Assembly (NCBI GenBank): GCA_021827225.1
Contig: JAKAXG010000339.1
Span: 1-5,610 of the forward strand
DNA: 5,610 nt
Direction: 5' to 3'
DNA from: Actinomycetes bacterium
Lineage (GTDB): Bacteria > Actinomycetota > Acidimicrobiia > Acidimicrobiales > Palsa-688
Of the stretch, positions 1 to 5,268 are shown one piece after another (the stretch's first letter is position 1; each line of letters begins with the position of its first letter). The notes under the pieces were generated by a model that made no database searches, was not told the origin of the DNA, and saw only the letters and a program-made list of their open reading frames with translations. The position numbers and the translations under genes are program-made.

Positions 1-652
1 GACCGAGGACCTGCTCAGCTACGACGGCAGGTACTGGCGGATCCCGGTCGAGGGTACCCCCTGGGATCTGGAGGCGACCGCGGCGTACGGCGCCGGCGTG
101 GCCGACGGCATGGTCCGCCAGGTGGCAGTCGTCCCCAAACCGGTCCAGAAGCCGCACCCGCCGCTCTTCCAGCCGTTCGCCTCCTCCGAGCGGTCGATCC
201 GCTGGTGTGCCGAGGAGGGGGTGACCGCCATCCTGCCGCCGCTGCACCCGGTGGCCGAAGCCCGCCTGGTGGATCTCTACGCCGAGGTCTCGGGTCGGCG
301 GCGCGGCGAGGGGATCGGTGTCCTGCGTGACGTCGTCATCGCCGGCAGCGACGAGGAGGCCCGGGCCCTGTGGGCCGACGGGCCGGCGTTCTGCGGGGCG
401 AGCTGGTTCGCGCCTTTCGGGTTCGGCCGGGGCCTGGCCGACCCGGCTACCGGCGACATGCCCGACCTGTTCGCCGAAGGGCTGGCCCTGGTCGGGACGG
501 TGGACACCGTCCGCCGGCAGCTGGAGGCCCTGCAGGAGCGGCTGCCGGTGAGCTGGCTGTTCGCCTGGATGTACATCGGGCTGACCCCCCACAAGGTGCT
601 GATGCGGACCATCGAGGACCTCGCCACCCGGATCCGCCCCGGCCTGGCCTAG
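1..652 (+). CDS. Luciferase-like monooxygenase (LLM-class flavin/F420-dependent oxidoreductase), 5'-truncated
   Basis: The reading frame is open from base 2 to the TAG at 650-652, giving 216 visible residues. The start lies before the window; the internal GTG at 98 falls inside the conserved fold and is not the start. The visible part carries family-like blocks: GRYWRIP (visible residues 9-15), VVPKPVQKPHPPLF (43-56), then SIRWCAEEGVTAIL and GVLRDVVIAGSDEEARALW, followed by the C-terminal LALVGTVDTVRRQLEAL block that resembles the usual helix closing the TIM barrel. Members of this family are cytosolic TIM-barrel enzymes that oxidise or reduce small organic substrates with reduced FMN or F420. 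With roughly 330 or more residues usual, about the first third is missing. The substrate cannot be told, and the choice between FMN and F420 is not decided by what is visible. Family assignment is confident; the reaction is not. Confidence 0.88.
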   Translation, partial: TEDLLSYDGRYWRIPVEGTPWDLEATAAYGAGVADGMVRQVAVVPKPVQKPHPPLFQPFASSERSIRWCAEEGVTAILPPLHPVAEARLVDLYAEVSGRRRGEGIGVLRDVVIAGSDEEARALWADGPAFCGASWFAPFGFGRGLADPATGDMPDLFAEGLALVGTVDTVRRQLEALQERLPVSWLFAWMYIGLTPHKVLMRTIEDLATRIRPGLA

Positions 653-690
653 CTACCGTGGTGCCCGGCGTCCCGGATGGGGACCGAACC

Positions 691-698
691 GAGGAGGG
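691..698 (+). promoter_or_regulatory. Shine-Dalgarno sequence deciding the GTG start at 703
   Basis: GAGGAGGG lies four bases before the GTG at 703. It is the only strong ribosome-binding site in the window and favours GTG 703 over an in-frame GTG at 661, which has none. A weak -10-like TACCGT at 654-659 could start a short leader that includes this site. Confidence 0.6.
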
Positions 699-702
699 CA
701 GC

Positions 703-942
703 GTGGCCAGGAAACGATGGAGCGAGCTGAGCGGTAGGAGCCGCATGCTGATCATCGCCGGGGCGACCTTCGAGGGCATCCTCAAGGTCGTGGCGCTGGT
801 CGACCTGCTCCGCCGCCCGGCCGGACAGATCCGGGGGTCCAAAGCCAGGTGGGCGGCCGCAGTGGTGCTCGTCAACTCGCTGGGCGCGGTCCCCATCGCC
901 TACCTGGTGTACGGGAGGCGGACCCGCCGGTCCCGTACCTAG
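703..942 (+). CDS. Small two-helix membrane protein, PLDc_N (phospholipase D nuclease N-terminal)-like
   Basis: This 79-residue protein starts at GTG 703 behind a good Shine-Dalgarno sequence and ends at TAG 940-942. A basic, hydrophilic N-terminus (residues 1-14) is followed by a hydrophobic segment at about 15-36 and a second at about 50-70. Between them sits a polar loop LLRRPAGQIRGSKARW, and the protein ends in a basic tail after YGRR. The loop plus W...VNSLGAVPIAYLVYGRR matches the short stand-alone PLDc_N-type proteins, which share the membrane anchor of cardiolipin synthases but lack the HKD catalytic part. It is probably a small integral membrane protein with both ends cytosolic (positive-inside rule). 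Its role is unknown. It lies 50 bases after the oxidoreductase and 40 before the MFS gene, so a common transcript is possible. Confidence 0.72.
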   Translation: MARKRWSELSGRSRMLIIAGATFEGILKVVALVDLLRRPAGQIRGSKARWAAAVVLVNSLGAVPIAYLVYGRRTRRSRT

Positions 943-982
943 GCTCACACCTGGACCGGACGCCCCCGGCCGGGCCCATGGC

Positions 983-2539
983 ATGATGACGCCGATGACG
1001 ACCGAAGCGCCGAACGTGGAGGCTCCCGCCGGGCGGGCCGACCGGGGACCCATCCTGGTGGCGTTGATGCTCACCATGGGACTGGCGGCGCTCGACAGCA
1101 CCATCGTCGCGACGGCCATCCCGCAGATCGTCTCCAGCCTCGGGGGCTTCGCCCTTTTTCCCTGGGTATTCTCGATCTACCTGCTGACCCAGGCGGTCGC
1201 CGTACCGATCTACGGGCGGCTCGCCGACCTGTTCGGCCGCAAGCCGGTCCTCTTCGTCGGCATCGCCATCTTCCTGGCCGGCTCGGCGCTGTGCGGCGCG
1301 TCGTGGAACATGCTCTCCCTCGTCGCCTTCCGGGGCCTGCAGGGCATCGGCGCCGGCGCCATCATCCCGATGACCACCACCATCGTCGGCGACCTGTACT
1401 CCATGGAGGAGAGGGGCCGGATACAGGGCTACATCTCCAGCGTGTGGGCCATGGCGTCCGTGGTCGGCCCCGCTCTCGGTGGTGTCTTCGCCCAGTACTG
1501 GACGTGGCGGGGGATCTTCTACCTGAACCTGCCCATCGGTCTGGGCGCCGTCGTGATGCTGCAGCGCCACCTGCGGGAGGACGTGGTCCGCCGCAGCCAC
1601 CGCATCGACTACAGCGGGGCGGCTGTGCTCACCGCCGCCCTGTCCATTTTGATCCTGGCCCTGCTGGAGGGCGGCGTGGACTGGTCGTGGACCTCGGCGG
1701 CCAGCCTGGGCCTGTTCGGGGCGGCGGCCGTGCTGCTGGGGGTGTTCGTGGTGATCGAACGGCGGGCGGCCGAGCCGATCCTGCCGCCGTGGGTGTTCAG
1801 CCGGCGGGTGCTGCTCTCCGCCAACGTGGCGTCGGTGGCCATCGGCGCGGTGCTGATCGGGCAGTCCTCCTACGTGCCCACCTACGCGCAGGGTGTGGTG
1901 GGCGTGGGCGCCGTGCTCGCCGGCTTCGCCATGGCCACCATGGGCGTGGGATGGCCGCTGGCGTCGAGCCAGGCCGCCAAGCTCTATCTCCGCCTCGACT
2001 TCCGCGCCACCGCGCTGATCGGCAGCGTCTTCACCATCGCCGGTTGCGTCCTGCTGGCCACCTTCGTCCAGGCCGACTCAGGGCTGTGGAGGGTGGCGTT
2101 CGCCAGCTTCGTCACCGGGATCGGGATGGGTTTCGCCTCCACCGCCATCATCGTCGCCGTCCAGTCCGTCGTCGGCTGGGACCGTCGGGGCGTGGCCACG
2201 GGGGCCAACATGTTCACCAGGTCGCTGGGCAGCGCCGTGGGGGTGGCCGTGTTCGGCAGCATCGCCAACACCACCCTGGCCAGCCGCTTCCGCCACCCGC
2301 CACCGTCCATCGCCGGCAGCCTGCCCCACTCGGTCAACACCACCAGCCTGGCCTTCTCGCACAGCGGCCACTCCAGCCCGCAGGTCGTCGCCTACACCCG
2401 CGACGCCCTCTACGCGGCTTCCCACCACGTGTTCTGGGCCCTGGCGGTGGCGGCGGGGATCGGATTGCTCATGCAACTGCTGCTGCCCCGCAAGGTGGAG
2501 GTGCTGAGCTTCGACCCGAAGCCGGCGCCGGCCTCCTGA
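983..2539 (+). CDS. MFS drug-type exporter, DHA2 (14-TM, EmrB/QacA-like) family
   Basis: This 518-residue protein has the length and motifs of proton-driven DHA2 multidrug antiporters in the cytoplasmic membrane. LDSTIVATAIP (37-47) is the TM1 motif with the membrane Asp38. GRLADLFGRKPV (78-89) is motif A in the loop between TM2 and TM3. RGLQGIGAG (117-125) is motif B with Arg117, and GPALGG (162-167) is the antiporter motif C. WRGIFYLNLPIG (175-186) follows. About fourteen hydrophobic segments can be drawn, the last at about 480-500, after a long polar loop (432-479) rich in Pro, Ser and His. No Shine-Dalgarno is visible before the ATGs at 983, 986 or 995. ATG 995 may be the true start, since CATGAT at 982-987 sits seven bases before it, close to the leaderless spacing seen at two later genes; that would remove four residues. 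No TetR or MarR regulator is adjacent. The substrate is unknown. Confidence 0.93.
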   Translation: MMTPMTTEAPNVEAPAGRADRGPILVALMLTMGLAALDSTIVATAIPQIVSSLGGFALFPWVFSIYLLTQAVAVPIYGRLADLFGRKPVLFVGIAIFLAGSALCGASWNMLSLVAFRGLQGIGAGAIIPMTTTIVGDLYSMEERGRIQGYISSVWAMASVVGPALGGVFAQYWTWRGIFYLNLPIGLGAVVMLQRHLREDVVRRSHRIDYSGAAVLTAALSILILALLEGGVDWSWTSAASLGLFGAAAVLLGVFVVIERRAAEPILPPWVFSRRVLLSANVASVAIGAVLIGQSSYVPTYAQGVVGVGAVLAGFAMATMGVGWPLASSQAAKLYLRLDFRATALIGSVFTIAGCVLLATFVQADSGLWRVAFASFVTGIGMGFASTAIIVAVQSVVGWDRRGVATGANMFTRSLGSAVGVAVFGSIANTTLASRFRHPPPSIAGSLPHSVNTTSLAFSHSGHSSPQVVAYTRDALYAASHHVFWALAVAAGIGLLMQLLLPRKVEVLSFDPKPAPAS

Positions 2540-2540
2540 G

Positions 2541-2588
2541 GCCGCCCGCCCGGCCCCGATCCGAGCCTTTCGGCGCCGGGCGGGCGGC
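2541..2588 (+). terminator. GC-rich hairpin after the MFS gene (terminator-like, no T-run)
   Basis: A perfect 14-bp inverted repeat begins two bases after the MFS stop: GCCGCCCGCCCGGC (2541-2554) pairs with GCCGGGCGGGCGGC (2575-2588) around a 20-base loop. No T-run follows, so it is not a canonical intrinsic terminator. U-less hairpins are often proposed as 3'-end or mRNA-stabilising structures in high-GC actinobacteria. Position and stem are seen; the function is inferred. Confidence 0.5.
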
Positions 2589-2589
2589 T

Positions 2590-2609
2590 CCGGTCGGTCC
2601 GCCGACCGG
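2590..2609. promoter_or_regulatory. Perfect 8-bp dyad upstream of the SirB1-type gene promoter
   Basis: CCGGTCGG (2590-2597) and CCGACCGG (2602-2609) form a perfect inverted repeat with a TCCG centre. The dyad ends six bases before the TAGTCT -10-like box and covers the -35 position, where an operator would be expected. It could also be a small hairpin in the read-through transcript of the MFS gene. Confidence 0.35.
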
Positions 2610-2615
2610 GGCCGG

Positions 2616-2621
2616 TAGTCT
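2616..2621 (+). promoter_or_regulatory. -10 box of a leaderless promoter (SirB1-type gene)
   Basis: TAGTCT fits the actinobacterial TANNNT -10 consensus and is followed by exactly six bases and then GTG at 2628, so transcription would begin at the start codon itself. No Shine-Dalgarno precedes this GTG, which agrees with leaderless initiation. No -35 match is evident. Confidence 0.6.
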
Positions 2622-2627
2622 TGGACG

Positions 2628-3416
2628 GTGGATGCGTCGGCGCGCTGGGCCGAGCTGATGGCCCTCCCCGAGGAGCGGGTGCCGCTCGACGAGGCGGCGC
2701 TCCTGATCAGCGCCCACGCCCAGCGCGACCTGGACGTGGCGGCGGAGCTGGCCCGCCTGGACGGGATCGCCGCCGAGGTGGAGGGCGGGGACGTCCCGGC
2801 GCTGTGCCGCCTGCTGTTCGACCGGATGGGCCTGCGCGGCGACCAGGAGGGCTACGACGACCCTGACAACTCCTACATCGACCGGGTCCTCGACCGGCGC
2901 CTCGGGATACCCATCTCCTTGTCGGTGCTGCTCATCGAGATCGGGCGTCGCTGCGGGATCCGCCTGGAGGGCGTCGGGATGCCGGGTCACTTCCTGGTCC
3001 GGGAGCCGGAGGTTCCCGATCGGCTGATCGACGCCTTCCACGGCGGGCGGCGGCTCGACCCCGCCGCGTGCGAGCGGCTGCTCCGGGCCACCGCCGGACC
3101 CGCCGGCACCTTCTCCCCCGACATGCTCGCTTCCACCGGGCCGCACGCCATCCTGGCCCGCATGCTGGCCAATCTCGATGCCAGTTTCGAGCGCCGCCAC
3201 GACCGGGCTTCGCTGGCGTGGGTCAGCGACCTGCGGGTCCGTATCCCCAGAGCACCCGCCGGGGACCGCGTCCACCTGGCCCGCCGGCTGGCGGTAATGG
3301 GACGTTTCGACTCGGCGGCCACCTTGCTGGAAGAGGTGGCGACCGGGGCGACCGCCTCGCCGGCCGGGGACCGGCTGCTCGCCGAGGCCCTGAGCCTGCG
3401 CTCCCGGCTGAACTGA
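2628..3416 (+). CDS. SirB1-type protein: transglutaminase-like core plus C-terminal TPR-like helices
   Basis: This 262-residue protein starts at GTG 2628 (leaderless context) and ends at TGA 3414-3416. The central signature of the SirB1/Transglut_core2 family is clear: GYDDPDNSYIDRVLDRR (75-91), GIPISLSVLLIEIGRR (93-108), GVGMPGHFLVR (115-125) and LIDAFHGGRRLD (133-144). The N-terminal 1-72 is helical. Residues about 172-262 look like helical tetratricopeptide-type repeats (LARMLANLDASFERR, VHLARRLAVMGRFDSAATLLEEVA). The fold is that of transglutaminase/cysteine proteases, but no Cys lies at the expected helix start; Ser97 and Ser99 are there, with His121 and Asp135 following in the usual order. 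SirB1-type proteins are widespread and their biochemical role is poorly defined, so I give none. No signal peptide is seen, so it is probably cytosolic. It stands alone, with its own promoter, between the MFS and ParA-like genes. Confidence 0.87.
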   Translation: MDASARWAELMALPEERVPLDEAALLISAHAQRDLDVAAELARLDGIAAEVEGGDVPALCRLLFDRMGLRGDQEGYDDPDNSYIDRVLDRRLGIPISLSVLLIEIGRRCGIRLEGVGMPGHFLVREPEVPDRLIDAFHGGRRLDPAACERLLRATAGPAGTFSPDMLASTGPHAILARMLANLDASFERRHDRASLAWVSDLRVRIPRAPAGDRVHLARRLAVMGRFDSAATLLEEVATGATASPAGDRLLAEALSLRSRLN

Positions 3417-3425
3417 CGCCCTGCC

Positions 3426-3475
3426 CGCCGGCCGCCCGCCCGCTCCACGCCGGCCGCCCGCCCGCTCCACGCCGG
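3426..3475. repeat. 22-bp tandem duplication upstream of the ParA-like gene
   Basis: A 22-bp unit beginning GCCGGCCGCCCG occurs twice without mismatch (3427-3448 and 3449-3470), with five further matching bases (GCCGG, 3471-3475) and one before. The spacing is close to two helical turns. The block starts ten bases after the SirB1-type stop and ends 20 bases before the -10-like box of the next gene. It could be a paired protein-binding site or a recent slippage duplication. Confidence 0.85.
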
Positions 3476-3495
3476 ACGGATCGGCGGATTCTTTC

Positions 3496-3501
3496 TAGAG
3501 T
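3496..3501 (+). promoter_or_regulatory. -10 box of a leaderless promoter (ParA-like gene)
   Basis: TAGAGT matches TANNNT and stands exactly six bases before GTG 3508, the same geometry as at 2616-2630. It lies in a short T-containing stretch (ATTCTTTCTAGAG) that contrasts with the GC-rich surroundings. No Shine-Dalgarno is present. Confidence 0.62.
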
Positions 3502-3507
3502 GGGCCG

Positions 3508-4098
3508 GTGCGTGTGGCTGTGGTGAGCCTGAAGGGCGGCGTCGGCAAGACGACCACGGCGGTGTACCTGGCTGCCGTCGCCGTCCGCGGCCGCCGGCCG
3601 GTCACCGTGGTCGACGCCGACCCGCAGGGGTCGGCGGCCGTGTGGCTGGAGGACTGGCCGATCGCCGGCGTGGACGTGCTGGAGGCCCCGAGCGAGCGGC
3701 TGCTGCGCAAGGCGCTCAACCAGGACGACGACCATTCCGTGTGGATCGTGGACACTCCGCCAGTGAGCGAGCGGTTGACGGCCCTCGCCCTGCAGGAGGC
3801 GGACGTGGTGGTCGTCCCCACCCGGATCGGGGGAGTGGAGGGACACCGGCTGGCCACCACCCTCGACCTCGTACCTGAAGGCGTCCCCCGCGGGGTGGTG
3901 GTCACCTCGGCCCGGACCTGGACCCGGGATTTCCGGGAGACCCTCGACGGCTGGGCCGAACTGAACGTTCCGGTCTGGGGGGTCGTTCCCGAGCGGGTCG
4001 GGATCGCCGCCGGGCCGGAGGCCGAGCTGCACGGGGACGGGCTGGAGGCGGCCACCGAGATCTGGCAGCGGGTGAGGCGGGCGGCCCGGCGGCGTTGA
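3508..4098 (+). CDS. Compact ParA/MinD-family ATPase without a partner gene
   Basis: This 196-residue P-loop ATPase of the deviant Walker family has LKGGVGKTTT (8-17), with the signature Lys9 and Walker Lys14. VDADPQGSA (35-43) is the Walker A' region, and VWIVDTPP (78-85) is Walker B, followed by ADVVVVPTRIG (98-108). Such enzymes cycle between ATP-dependent dimers and monomers to position DNA, complexes or membrane proteins. At 196 residues it lacks the N-terminal helix-turn-helix of plasmid ParA proteins and is short even for a chromosomal Soj. It ends in a basic tail (VRRAARRR, 189-196) that could touch DNA. No MinD-type amphipathic membrane helix is obvious. No ParB-like gene or centromere-like array is adjacent, so a role in chromosome segregation should not be assumed. 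It probably shares a transcript with the flavin-reductase-like gene 15 bases downstream. Confidence 0.9.
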   Translation: MRVAVVSLKGGVGKTTTAVYLAAVAVRGRRPVTVVDADPQGSAAVWLEDWPIAGVDVLEAPSERLLRKALNQDDDHSVWIVDTPPVSERLTALALQEADVVVVPTRIGGVEGHRLATTLDLVPEGVPRGVVVTSARTWTRDFRETLDGWAELNVPVWGVVPERVGIAAGPEAELHGDGLEAATEIWQRVRRAARRR

Positions 4099-4113
4099 GC
4101 GGGACCGGCGTCC

Positions 4114-4671
4114 GTGGACGCTGACGACGGCTGGCGGCGGATGGGGTCCAACCCCTTCGCGGCGTCGGCCGTGGACGCCGTCCGCCGGCTGCGGGGCCGG
4201 CTCGTCGCGCCGGTGACGGTATGGACCGCCTATGACCTCGACGGCGGCCCGGCCGGGATCACCGTGTCGTCGATGATGGTCGCCGAGGGAGAGCCGCCCT
4301 CGGTCCTCGGTCTGGTCGGACCGCTGTCGGAGTTCTGGGAGGCGGCCAGCCAGACCGGGCGGTTCGTTGTCCACGTCCTCGGCGCCGACGCCGTCCGTAC
4401 CGCCGACCAGTTCGCCCTGCGCTACCCCGGGGATCCCTTCGAGGGGCTGTCGGTCACCGCTTCGGAGTGGGGGCCGGTGCTGGCCTCGGCGCAGACCCGT
4501 GCCGCCTGCTCCCTCGCCGGGTCGCTGGACGTGGGCTACCAGCTGCTGGTCCGCGGCACCCCGGTGGAGATGGAGCTGCCCGAGGACACCGGCCCGCCGC
4601 TGGTCCACTACCGGGGCCGCTATCTGACCACCGGACCCCGGGCCCAAGGCCCGACCGCCGGCGGGCGCTGA
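4114..4671 (+). CDS. Flavin-reductase-like protein (FMN-binding split barrel)
   Basis: This 185-residue protein probably starts at GTG 4114; ATG 4141 (nine codons later) is an alternative, and neither has a strong Shine-Dalgarno. Split-barrel features run in order: VAPVTVWTA (31-39), GITVSSMMVAEGEPPSVLGLVGPLSEFWEAASQ (48-80), GRFVVHVL (82-89), ADQFALRYPGDPFEG (97-111), GPVLASAQTRAACSLAG (120-136) and GYQLLVRGTPVEME (141-154), ending with PLVHYRGRYL (162-171). Relatives bind FMN and reduce it with NAD(P)H for monooxygenases, or act as small oxidoreductases. The usual Gly-Asp-His before the last strand reads VGYQ here, so catalysis is less sure than the fold. It lies 15 bases after the ParA-like gene and is probably co-transcribed. 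The luciferase-like enzyme at the left edge could use reduced flavin, but it is 3.4 kb away in a separate unit, so a link is speculative. Confidence 0.82.
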   Translation: MDADDGWRRMGSNPFAASAVDAVRRLRGRLVAPVTVWTAYDLDGGPAGITVSSMMVAEGEPPSVLGLVGPLSEFWEAASQTGRFVVHVLGADAVRTADQFALRYPGDPFEGLSVTASEWGPVLASAQTRAACSLAGSLDVGYQLLVRGTPVEMELPEDTGPPLVHYRGRYLTTGPRAQGPTAGGR

Positions 4672-4686
4672 CCGGCTTCTTTTTTT
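4657..4686 (+). terminator. Intrinsic terminator of the ParA-like / flavin-reductase-like unit
   Basis: GCCGG (4657-4661) pairs with CCGGC (4672-4676) around a ten-base loop that contains the TGA stop codon. The stem abuts TTCTTTTTTT (4677-4686), the longest T-run in the window and very unusual at this GC content. An alternative stem, GCCCG (4649-4653) with CGGGC (4662-4666), could compete. The T-run is strong evidence; the short stem is the weak part. Confidence 0.62.
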
Positions 4687-4822
4687 CGTGGAAGCTGTTC
4701 CGGCCGGCGACATCGGGGGTAGGGACGCGTACGCGGCACGTAGTCACAACAGCCAACGGCCGCGGGCCGGCCCGGCCATCTCCGACCGGGCCGGTCGCCC
4801 GGCGCCGGCCCTCGGTTACGGC
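4687..4822. other. Gene-free convergent intergenic segment with a strong dyad
   Basis: No convincing coding region is seen here. It contains a perfect 10-bp palindrome CGCGTACGCG (4726-4735) and a hairpin (4765-4775 with 4786-4796) whose core CCGGCCCGG/CCGGGCCGG has nine perfect pairs plus one G-T and one G-C pair around a ten-base loop. Lying between two convergent genes, the hairpin may serve as a 3' structure for the minus-strand ACT transcript. It has no T-run on either strand. Confidence 0.45.
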
Positions 4823-4888
4823 CACGGCGGGGGTGCTGCCGTCATGTCGGGGGTGCTGCCGTCATGGCGGGGGTGCTGCCGTCACGGC
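4823..4888. repeat. 20-bp tandem repeat overlapping the 3' end of the ACT gene
   Basis: Three identical 14-bp blocks GGGGGTGCTGCCGT (at 4829, 4849 and 4869) are separated and flanked by 6-bp blocks CAYGKC (CACGGC, CATGTC, CATGGC, CACGGC), giving an exact period of 20. The third copy includes the TCA at 4882-4884 that is the minus-strand ACT stop codon. Because 20 is not a multiple of three, the TGA of each copy falls in a different minus-strand frame. Only three short copies exist, so it is a small minisatellite or a set of binding sites, not a CRISPR. Confidence 0.88.
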
Positions 4889-5268
4889 TCGGCCGCCACC
4901 CCCAACGCCCGGCGCAGGCCGTCCATGTCCGGCGAGCCGAACACCACCCGCGTCTTGGTGGCCACGTAGAGCAGGTCCAGGTTCACGCCGGCCTCAGCCA
5001 CCTTGCGGGCCAGATCCGCCAGCACCCCCGGGCGGTCGTCGGCGTCCACCACGACCACCTCCCTCTCGCTGGTGACGGTCACGAAGGCGGTGGCCAAGGC
5101 GTGCTTGGCGGCCTCGGGGTACTTCACGAGGATGTGCATGGCCGCCGTCTCCCCGGGACGGGTGCAGGTGGCCGCCGATATGTTGACCCCCGCGTCACTG
5201 ACGGCTGCCGCCACCTTCGCCAGTGCGCCGGGCTTGTTCTCCACCTCGATGAGCAGGTCCGTGGCCAT
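4882..5268 (-). CDS. Tandem ACT-domain protein (predicted amino-acid-binding regulator)
   Basis: This 128-residue protein is made of two ACT domains and almost nothing else. Domain 1 is about residues 3-66, with ENKPGALAKVAAAVSDAGVNIS (10-31). Domain 2 is about 69-125, with DDRPGVLADLARKVAEAGVNLDLLY (77-101). Each has the beta-alpha-beta signature and the PG turn that shapes the ligand site. ACT domains usually bind amino acids at dimer interfaces and control metabolic enzymes; stand-alone tandem-ACT proteins are common in actinobacteria and their targets are mostly unknown. No enzyme is fused or adjacent, so ligand and partner cannot be named. ATG 5268 is chosen because domain 1 begins right after it; GTG 5283 would add five residues. 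Neither start has a Shine-Dalgarno or a TANNNT box at leaderless spacing, unlike the two leaderless genes to the left. It runs convergent to the flavin-reductase-like gene. Confidence 0.85.
   Translation of the reverse strand: MATDLLIEVENKPGALAKVAAAVSDAGVNISAATCTRPGETAAMHILVKYPEAAKHALATAFVTVTSEREVVVVDADDRPGVLADLARKVAEAGVNLDLLYVATKTRVVFGSPDMDGLRRALGVAAEP

Noticed and set aside
1..1000. Defence or secondary-metabolite cluster
   Set aside because: An oxidoreductase, a small membrane protein and a drug exporter in a row are also ordinary in actinobacterial chromosomes; no synthase, nuclease or toxin-antitoxin motif is seen.
872..1600. Minus-strand open frame (242 codons) over the start of the MFS gene
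   Set aside because: It is a composition-driven shadow rich in Asp, Gly, His and Arg, without hydrophobic core or motif.
1291..2658. Long plus-strand open frame (455 codons) overlapping the MFS gene in another frame
   Set aside because: It encodes a low-complexity Arg/Gly/Pro/His product, while the overlapping frame has unmistakable MFS motifs and membrane segments.
3508..4098. Plasmid partition or chromosome segregation locus
   Set aside because: There is no ParB-like gene, no parS-like inverted repeat and no replication gene nearby; the ATPase alone does not support this.
3223..4713. Long minus-strand open frame (496 codons) opposite the SirB1-type, ParA-like and flavin-reductase-like genes
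   Set aside because: It is antisense to three genes with clear family motifs. Its product is rich in Arg, Gly, Pro and His in the way GC-rich antisense frames are, and it has no recognisable domain.
4823..4888. CRISPR-like repeat with 6-bp spacers
   Set aside because: The spacers are only six bases and nearly identical (CAYGKC), far too short for a CRISPR.
4688..4969. Plus-strand open frame between the terminator and the ACT gene
   Set aside because: It runs through the 20-bp tandem repeat in shifting frames, has no ribosome-binding site, and overlaps the ACT gene antisense.
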